Assembly: GCA_964601165.1 (NCBI GenBank)
Contig: CAZRMK010000007.1
Location: 1-34,007 of the forward strand
Direction: 5' to 3'
DNA: 34,007 bases
DNA from: Thiosulfativibrio sp964601165
Lineage (GTDB): Bacteria; Pseudomonadota; Gammaproteobacteria; Thiomicrospirales; Thiomicrospiraceae
Of this stretch, positions 29,538 through 34,007 are shown piece after piece. Position numbers and translations under genes: made by a program. Under the pieces are notes generated by a model. It worked only from the letters and a program-made list of their open reading frames with translations, was not told the DNA's origin and searched no databases. The first letter of the stretch is position 1. Each line of letters opens with the position of its first letter.

Positions 29538-31745
29538 ATGTGTCGTTTTTTTGCCACTTCCCCAAAGGGAGTAAGTGAATTATTAAGGGATGAGTTATTA
29601 TCCTTTGGAGCAGAGTCTGTCAAAGTTCAGCCTTCTGGGGCTACTTTTGAAGGTAGTATGGAGGTTGGTTACCGAGCTTGTTTATGGTCGCGTTTAGCCA
29701 ATCGAATTTTTTATACCGTGCTTGATGAGGAGTTAGATAATCAAGAAGCCATGTTGGAAGCGGTTAGTCAGATTGATTGGTTAGAGCATTTAGATGCGAG
29801 TAGCACCTTTGCAGTGTCTTTTTCTGGGCAAGGCTTGGGTATTGATCACACTCACTATGGTGCTTTAAAAATTAAAGATGGGGTGGTGGATTATTTTAGA
29901 GAGCAAGGTTTAGATAGACCTTCTGTTGATAAAGAATATCCAGATTTAAGAATTCATGGCCATGTGAATCGTAATAAATTAACAGTTGGTATAGATTTAT
30001 CTGGGCATAGTTTGCACCAGCGAGGCTATCGTGAAGGATTGCAAGTTAGTGCTCCTTTAAAGGAGAACGTGGCAGCGGCAATTTTAATGCGAGCTGATTG
30101 GCGAAATATTGCTAAACGTGGCGGGGTTTTTTATGACCCAATGTGTGGCTCGGCAACTTTTTTGATTGAAGCGGCGATGATGGCTTCTGACTGTGCCCCA
30201 GGGTTGATGAAAGCTTCTGAAAAAGGTTTGGTGACTTGGAAGCAGTATGATGAAACTCTCTGGAATAAATTATTGCTGGAAGCTGAAGAAAGAGAAGTTG
30301 AGGGACTGAAAAATTTACCTGATATTTTTGGTTCAGATATTTCACATCGTTCTTTAGATATTGCAACTGAAGCCATTTATGCCGCAGGTTATTCTGACAT
30401 TATTACCGTGAAACAAATGTCGCTAGCACAAGGACGACGTTGGGGTGATTGGCAAGCGGGATTGATTGTTTCTAATCCTCCCTATGGAGAGCGTTTGGGG
30501 GAGTTGGAAGAAGTTAAGCAAGTTTATATGCAGTTAGGCGACTATTTGAAAATGGAGTTTTCTGGTTGGCAGGCTGCGATATTAACTTGCCATAAAGAAT
30601 TGGGAATGTATTTAGGGATTAAGGCAAAACGTTCGCATGATTTTTATAATGGTGCGATGGAGTGTAAGCTGTTTCGTTTAGAGATAGAAGAAAAATGGTT
30701 TAGAGAAGCTGCTATGTCCGCTAATCAAAATTTAGCGGTACAAATTGAGCGTTTGCAACCTGATTTAAAAGATTCTGGCGGTGCTCATATGTTGGCGAAT
30801 CGTTTGAAGAAAAATAAACAAAATTTAAAGGGTTGGGTCAAACAAAAAGACATTCAGGCTTATCGGGTTTATGATGCAGATTTACCTGAATATGCCTTGG
30901 CGATTGATCTTTATCATACTCTAGAAGGAAGCAGTTGGCTCATGGTAGCAGAGTATGCCCCACCTAGATCGGTTAACCCAGCCAATGCTCGCAGGCGCTT
31001 GTATGAAGCGATGTCTATTTTACCAACTGTGTTTGATATACCGGCAGATAGAGTAATTTATAAGGTGCGTAGTCAGAAAAAAGGTAATGACCAATATGAA
31101 CGCTTGGAAGAGAATAAAGTCTTTTTTACGGTACAAGAAGGTTTAGCAAAATTGCGCGTAAACTTTACCGACTACTTGGATACCGGGTTGTTTTTAGATC
31201 ATCGCGAAGTGCGTCAATATGTTGCGAAGCTAGCTAGCGGAAAAAGTCTATTAAATTTGTTCTGCTATACCGCTTCGGTAACAGTTCAGGCAGCTATGTA
31301 TGGTGCTAAATCTAGTTTAAGTTTGGATATGTCTAAAACATATTTGTATTGGGCTAAGCATAATTATTTGAATAATAATGTGGATCAACAACAGCATTTG
31401 TTAAAACAGGTTGATGTGATAGATTGGTTGGCGACCGAATCACTTGCTCCAGAGCAGAAATTTGAGGTTATCTTTTTAGATCCACCGTCATTTTCATCTT
31501 CAAAACGCATGGATGGCACGCTAGATATTCAGCGCGATCATGTTAATCTAATTAATCAATCCTTGGCATTGTTAGCAGAAGGGGGCAAGTTAGTTTTTTC
31601 AAATAACCTTAAAAAATTTAAGTTAAATGTTGCGGCTTTTGAGGACTTGTGGCATATTGAAAATCTAACTCAAAAAACCCTGCCGAAAGATTTTGCCAGA
31701 AATAAAAAAATTCATCAGGTGTGGGTGTTTTCAAGGAGGATTTAG
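29538..31745 (+). CDS. rlmL: Bifunctional 23S rRNA methyltransferase RlmKL
   Basis: This 735-residue two-enzyme protein is predicted to methylate 23S rRNA at G2445 (m2G, N-terminal RlmL half) and G2069 (m7G, C-terminal RlmK half). The THUMP region is at about 45-155. The RlmL methyltransferase has DPMCGSATFLIEAAMMA and the NPPYGERLG motif (Asn313-Tyr316). The RlmK half has NLFCYTASVTVQAA and FLDPPSFSSSKRM (Asp648-Pro650). Length is slightly over E. coli RlmKL (702). ATG 29538 is only weakly preceded by a ribosome-binding site. The stop is 3 bp before a repeat at the edge of an assembly gap. Confidence 0.96.
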   Translation: MCRFFATSPKGVSELLRDELLSFGAESVKVQPSGATFEGSMEVGYRACLWSRLANRIFYTVLDEELDNQEAMLEAVSQIDWLEHLDASSTFAVSFSGQGLGIDHTHYGALKIKDGVVDYFREQGLDRPSVDKEYPDLRIHGHVNRNKLTVGIDLSGHSLHQRGYREGLQVSAPLKENVAAAILMRADWRNIAKRGGVFYDPMCGSATFLIEAAMMASDCAPGLMKASEKGLVTWKQYDETLWNKLLLEAEEREVEGLKNLPDIFGSDISHRSLDIATEAIYAAGYSDIITVKQMSLAQGRRWGDWQAGLIVSNPPYGERLGELEEVKQVYMQLGDYLKMEFSGWQAAILTCHKELGMYLGIKAKRSHDFYNGAMECKLFRLEIEEKWFREAAMSANQNLAVQIERLQPDLKDSGGAHMLANRLKKNKQNLKGWVKQKDIQAYRVYDADLPEYALAIDLYHTLEGSSWLMVAEYAPPRSVNPANARRRLYEAMSILPTVFDIPADRVIYKVRSQKKGNDQYERLEENKVFFTVQEGLAKLRVNFTDYLDTGLFLDHREVRQYVAKLASGKSLLNLFCYTASVTVQAAMYGAKSSLSLDMSKTYLYWAKHNYLNNNVDQQQHLLKQVDVIDWLATESLAPEQKFEVIFLDPPSFSSSKRMDGTLDIQRDHVNLINQSLALLAEGGKLVFSNNLKKFKLNVAAFEDLWHIENLTQKTLPKDFARNKKIHQVWVFSRRI

Positions 31746-31748
31746 GTG

Positions 31749-31803
31749 TTAACCCGTCATTGAACCCTAATCCGCAAGTAGAAAGTTGGCATATAGCACC
31801 ACC
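31749..31803. repeat. First copy of a 55-bp sequence duplicated across the assembly gap
   Basis: These 55 bp are identical to 31904-31958 on the other side of the N run. The copy stops exactly at the N boundary, as contig ends sharing a de Bruijn k-mer of 55 would do. Probably an artefact, not a biological repeat. Confidence 0.8.
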
Positions 31804-31903
31804 NNNNNNNNNNNNNNNNNNNNNNNNNNNNNNNNNNNNNNNNNNNNNNNNNNNNNNNNNNNNNNNNNNNNNNNNNNNNNNNNNNNNNNNNNNNNNNNNN
31901 NNN
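31804..31903. other. Assembly gap of 100 N, probably zero or negative length
   Basis: The gap is flanked on both sides by the same 55 bp (31749-31803 and 31904-31958). The likely truth is that the two contigs overlap by 55 bp and rlmKL continues directly into the foldback element. The hairpin at this place would explain why the assembler stopped. Confidence 0.75.
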
Positions 31904-31917
31904 TTAACCCGTCATTG

Positions 31918-32084
31918 AACCCTAATCCGCAAGTAGAAAGTTGGCATATAGCACCACCCCTTGCCCGCTATGGATTTGCAAAAAATGCCCGCTTAACCTA
32001 TGGGTGAAGCTAAGATTTTTTTACAAACCCCTAGCGAGCAAGGGATAGCACTCTATATCCAATTTCTATTTGCGGATTAGGGTT
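31918..32084. mobile_element. CCTAATCC-type foldback element upstream of hemN
   Basis: A 167-bp imperfect palindrome: left AACCCTAATCCGCAAGTAGAAA, right end inverted AACCCTAATCCGCAAATAGAAA. Pairing continues inward through TTGG.ATATAG and CCCCTTGC.CGCTA. No coding frame of note. It ends 31 bp before the hemN ATG and so occupies the hemN promoter region. Related ends are at 12359-12515 and 19668-19693. Confidence 0.7.
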
Positions 32085-32115
32085 GAATTATGCAGAGGTC
32101 TCAGAAAGATAAACT

Positions 32116-32259
32116 ATGGAACAAGATATTCAATTTGATATGGGTTTGATTAAGCGTTATAACCAGTCAGGCCCTAGGTACACTTCTTATCCTACAGCAG
32201 TGCAGTTTAGCGAGGAATTTGGGGTAACACCTAAATCCTGCAAGTGCTCGCACACATAG
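32116..32259 (+). pseudogene. hemN: 5' fragment of hemN, cut by a foldback element
   Basis: ATG 32116 begins the normal HemN N-terminus: FDMGLIKRYNQSGPRYTSYPTAVQFSEEFGVT, matching E. coli residues 8-37. After codon 38 (ACA, 32227-32229) the reading frame enters the inserted element and stops at TAG 32257-32259, giving a 47-residue product. The genuine continuation (DYQQAAVRSNE...) resumes at 32396 on the far side, after the duplicated TAACA. Removing 166 bp (161-bp element plus one 5-bp duplication) restores one frame of 460 codons. Confidence 0.9.
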
Positions 32260-32390
32260 AGCACAAGCTCTTGATTCGTATAGCAATATTTGATTTTTCG
32301 GGAATATCAACAAGTATTCCGCTCAAATCAAATTTACTCTACAAATCAAGAGCTTGCACTCTATATGCACGATCACTTGCAGGATTTAGG
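32230..32390. mobile_element. CCTAAATCC foldback element inserted in hemN
   Basis: This 161-bp near-perfect palindrome, ends CCTAAATCCTGCA and TGCAGGATTTAGG, is flanked by perfect direct repeats TAACA at 32225-32229 and 32391-32395. The uninterrupted gene would read GGGGTAACAGATTAT, so the duplication is a true target-site duplication. The element has no transposase gene and must have been moved in trans. This copy fixes the exact boundaries of the family. Confidence 0.93.
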
Positions 32391-32440
32391 TAACAGATTA
32401 TCAGCAAGCTGCGGTTAGAAGCAATGAATCTGATAAAGGT

Positions 32441-33664
32441 TTGTCGCTTTATTTTCATATTCCTTTTTGTGATACGGTGTGTTTTTTTTGTGCTTGTAGC
32501 AAAGTTTGGACACGAGATCGCTCAAAAACCACACCTTATTTGGAGCGGCTTTATAAAGAAATAGCCATGCAAGCAGAGCTTTATGATTCAAATCGTAAAG
32601 TAGAGCAATTACATTGGGGCGGTGGCACGCCAACCTTTATTAATATGGCGGAAATGACCGAATTAATGAAGCAAACTCGCCAGAACTTTAATCTACATGA
32701 GGATGATTCTGGCGAGTATTCCATTGAGATTGATCCGCGTGAAGCCAATAAAGATTCGGTAAAATTATTACGTAACCTTGGTTTTAATCGTATGAGTTTA
32801 GGAGTGCAAGATTTTGATGAAAAGGTTCAGAAAGCAGTTAATCGTATTCAAACGCAAGCCGAAACTTTTGAAGTATTAGAAGCGGCGCGTGATAATGGTT
32901 TTATGTCGGTCAATGTTGATTTAATTTACGGTTTGCCCTATCAAACAGAAACAGGGTTTATTCAAACTCTCGATAAGGTGTTAGAGGCACAGCCAGAACG
33001 ATTTTCAATTTTTAATTATGCTCATATGCCGACTATGTTCCCTGCACAGAAAAAAATGCCAGCAGAGGCGATGCCTTCACCTGATGAAAAACTTGCCATA
33101 TTACATGCCGCAACCCAACGATTATTAGAGGCTGGCTATGTATATATTGGAATGGATCATTTTGCTAAACCTGATGATGAATTGGCAGTGGCACAACGAG
33201 AAGAAAAATTATATCGTAATTTTCAGGGATATTCTACCCATGCAGAATGTGATTTAATTGGCATGGGTGCAACCGCTATTTCTTTAGTGAATAATACCTA
33301 TGCACAAAACTATAAGGAGTTAGCGGATTATTATCAAGCAATTGATGATGGACATTTAGCAGTATTTCGTGGGGTAGAATTATCAGAGGACGATGAATTA
33401 CGTCGTGATGTTATTACGCGATTAATTAGTCATTTTCATTTGAATTTTAATAACATTAGTCAACAGTGGGGGATTTGTTTTGAGGAATATTTTGCCAAAG
33501 AACTGCAGGGCTTGACCCAAATGATTGCAGATGGTTTGATTATTATTAGTGCAACAGATTTGTATGTTTCTGCGAAGGGACGTTTGTTAATTCGTAATAT
33601 TTGTATGGTGTTTGATGCCTATTTGCAACAAGGAACGAATAATCGTTTTTCTAAGGTGATTTGA
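32441..33664 (+). CDS. hemN: 3' part of oxygen-independent coproporphyrinogen III oxidase
   Basis: 407 residues are open from TTG 32441 (LSLYFHIPFC), the main body of HemN. This radical-SAM enzyme converts coproporphyrinogen III to protoporphyrinogen IX in anaerobic heme synthesis. The cluster motif HIPFCDTVCFFCAC supplies the CxxxCxxC cysteines. WGGGTPTFINMAEM, IEIDPREANKDS, SLGVQDFDEKVQKAVNRIQ, VDLIYGLPYQT, YIGMDHFAKPDDELAVAQRE and the C-terminal KGRLLIRNICMVFDAYL...FSKVI all align with E. coli HemN. The body has no further damage. Translation from the TTG would lack about 53 N-terminal residues, and no good ribosome-binding site precedes it, so the gene is probably inactive unless restarted. 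Confidence 0.88.
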   Translation: MSLYFHIPFCDTVCFFCACSKVWTRDRSKTTPYLERLYKEIAMQAELYDSNRKVEQLHWGGGTPTFINMAEMTELMKQTRQNFNLHEDDSGEYSIEIDPREANKDSVKLLRNLGFNRMSLGVQDFDEKVQKAVNRIQTQAETFEVLEAARDNGFMSVNVDLIYGLPYQTETGFIQTLDKVLEAQPERFSIFNYAHMPTMFPAQKKMPAEAMPSPDEKLAILHAATQRLLEAGYVYIGMDHFAKPDDELAVAQREEKLYRNFQGYSTHAECDLIGMGATAISLVNNTYAQNYKELADYYQAIDDGHLAVFRGVELSEDDELRRDVITRLISHFHLNFNNISQQWGICFEEYFAKELQGLTQMIADGLIIISATDLYVSAKGRLLIRNICMVFDAYLQQGTNNRFSKVI

Positions 33665-33857
33665 TTATTTGGTGAAATAATCTGATAAATTTCTTGCATT
33701 AGTTTTTTTAACGCACCCGTCTGTTTACTAAAACATTTAAAAGCCGCTTCGCCATCTAGCTTTTATTTTTCTGGGTCAGGAGATAACTCTCTATAAGCTG
33801 TTGAGTTAACCCCTCTGAACTATCGATTGGCATTTTGATTCTAGTAATAGACAAAAC
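33665..33857. other. Gap between hemN and parD without a convincing gene
   Basis: On the minus strand from about 33832 a frame MPIDSSEGLTQQLIESYLLT runs 25 codons to a TAG. A shifted frame then stays open (KLDGEAAFKCFSKQTGALKK...) towards hemN. This may be a frameshifted gene remnant, but I do not recognise it. Confidence 0.3.
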
Positions 33858-33872
33858 TACCAATAATTGGTA
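33858..33872. promoter_or_regulatory. Perfect palindrome upstream of the parD-like gene
   Basis: TACCAATAATTGGTA is a 15-bp perfect palindrome 36 bp before the antitoxin ATG. ParD-type antitoxins bind palindromes to repress their own operon. It is followed by TTTTTT, so a weak terminator for the other direction is also possible. Confidence 0.45.
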
Positions 33873-33907
33873 TTTTTTGCGTACATCTATGAAAAAAGGT
33901 AAATGTC

Positions 33908-34007
33908 ATGGCAAATACAAGTATGGATCTTGGTGATCACTTTACGAGCTTTGTAAGGCAACTCAAAGAAAGTGGGCGTTATCGCAATGCCAGTGAAGCT
34001 GTTAGGG
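33908..34007 (+). CDS. parD: ParD-family antitoxin, N-terminal part (cut by window edge)
   Basis: The 33 visible residues MANTSMDLGDHFTSFVRQLK and ESGRYRNASEAVR match the ribbon-helix-helix start of ParD/CopG-type antitoxins (LGDHF..F....ESGRY..ASE.VR). AAAAAAGG lies upstream as ribosome-binding site. ParD would neutralise a ParE gyrase-inhibiting toxin expected just to the right, outside the window. Confidence 0.85.
   Translation, partial: MANTSMDLGDHFTSFVRQLKESGRYRNASEAVR

Noticed and set aside
31721..32007. Two open frames running through the N gap
   Set aside because: They exist only because N is read as open sequence, and they sit in the 55-bp duplicated flank.
33665..33835. Frameshifted minus-strand remnant between hemN and parD
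   Set aside because: Two short frames could join into one peptide, but I recognise no family, so it is recorded only as a possibility.

Overview
The window reads as an AT-rich gammaproteobacterial chromosome segment. Several cues point to a sulfur oxidiser, perhaps of the Thiotrichales/Beggiatoales kind, although that placement is inference: a sulfide:quinone oxidoreductase-family flavoprotein, gammaproteobacterial-type sucCD, rlmKL, hemN and murJ-ribF-ileS-lspA genes, PP0621-like and AsmA proteins, and dense small palindromic repeats. The sequence is a scaffold with two 100-N gaps (22113-22212 and 31804-31903).

Layout. 1-778: an IS481-like transposase on the minus strand, cut by the window edge and broken by an in-frame stop. 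899-2528 (minus): an SQR-family gene followed by a conserved small protein. 2643-5538 (plus): cobO, a small exported helical protein, two overlapping lipoprotein genes, an eight-segment membrane protein and an FKBP-type prolyl isomerase. 5597-5836 (minus): a PP0621-like protein. 6079-9786 (plus): a sucC-sucD-nadE operon whose upstream DNA is a 162-bp foldback element. 9963-12323 (minus): a large AsmA-family protein. 12359-13085: about 730 bp of repeats ending in the promoter of a porin gene (13086-14159).

14386-19630 is the most distinctive part. A broken small membrane-protein gene precedes a tight five-gene run: three prepilin-like proteins sharing a PCPD motif, a response regulator with a Fis-like DNA-binding end but no AAA+ domain, and a single-TM histidine kinase. 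The third prepilin carries a (VTPP)n linker and then a calcium-binding-like beta-roll with a 19-residue period, apparently a pilin/RTX-type fusion. A hipBA toxin-antitoxin pair (19795-21212) and a further stand-alone prepilin (21473-21997) follow.

22213-28032 is a conserved housekeeping block, murJ (5' end lost in a gap)-ribF-ileS-lspA, for lipid II flipping, flavin cofactors, Ile-tRNA and lipoprotein maturation. It is followed by a lytic transglycosylase (minus), rlmKL (plus), a hemN gene interrupted by a mobile palindromic element, and the start of a ParD-like antitoxin at the right edge.

Across the window run three kinds of short repeats: (1) a 161-174-bp near-perfect foldback element (CCTAAATCC...GGATTTAGG) with three full copies and two short derivatives, one full copy sitting in hemN between perfect 5-bp target duplications; (2) a second foldback superfamily with CCTAATCC ends; (3) GGGGACGYTACCC REP-like units. 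No transposase able to move any of them is visible here. No CRISPR array, tRNA or rRNA gene was recognised.
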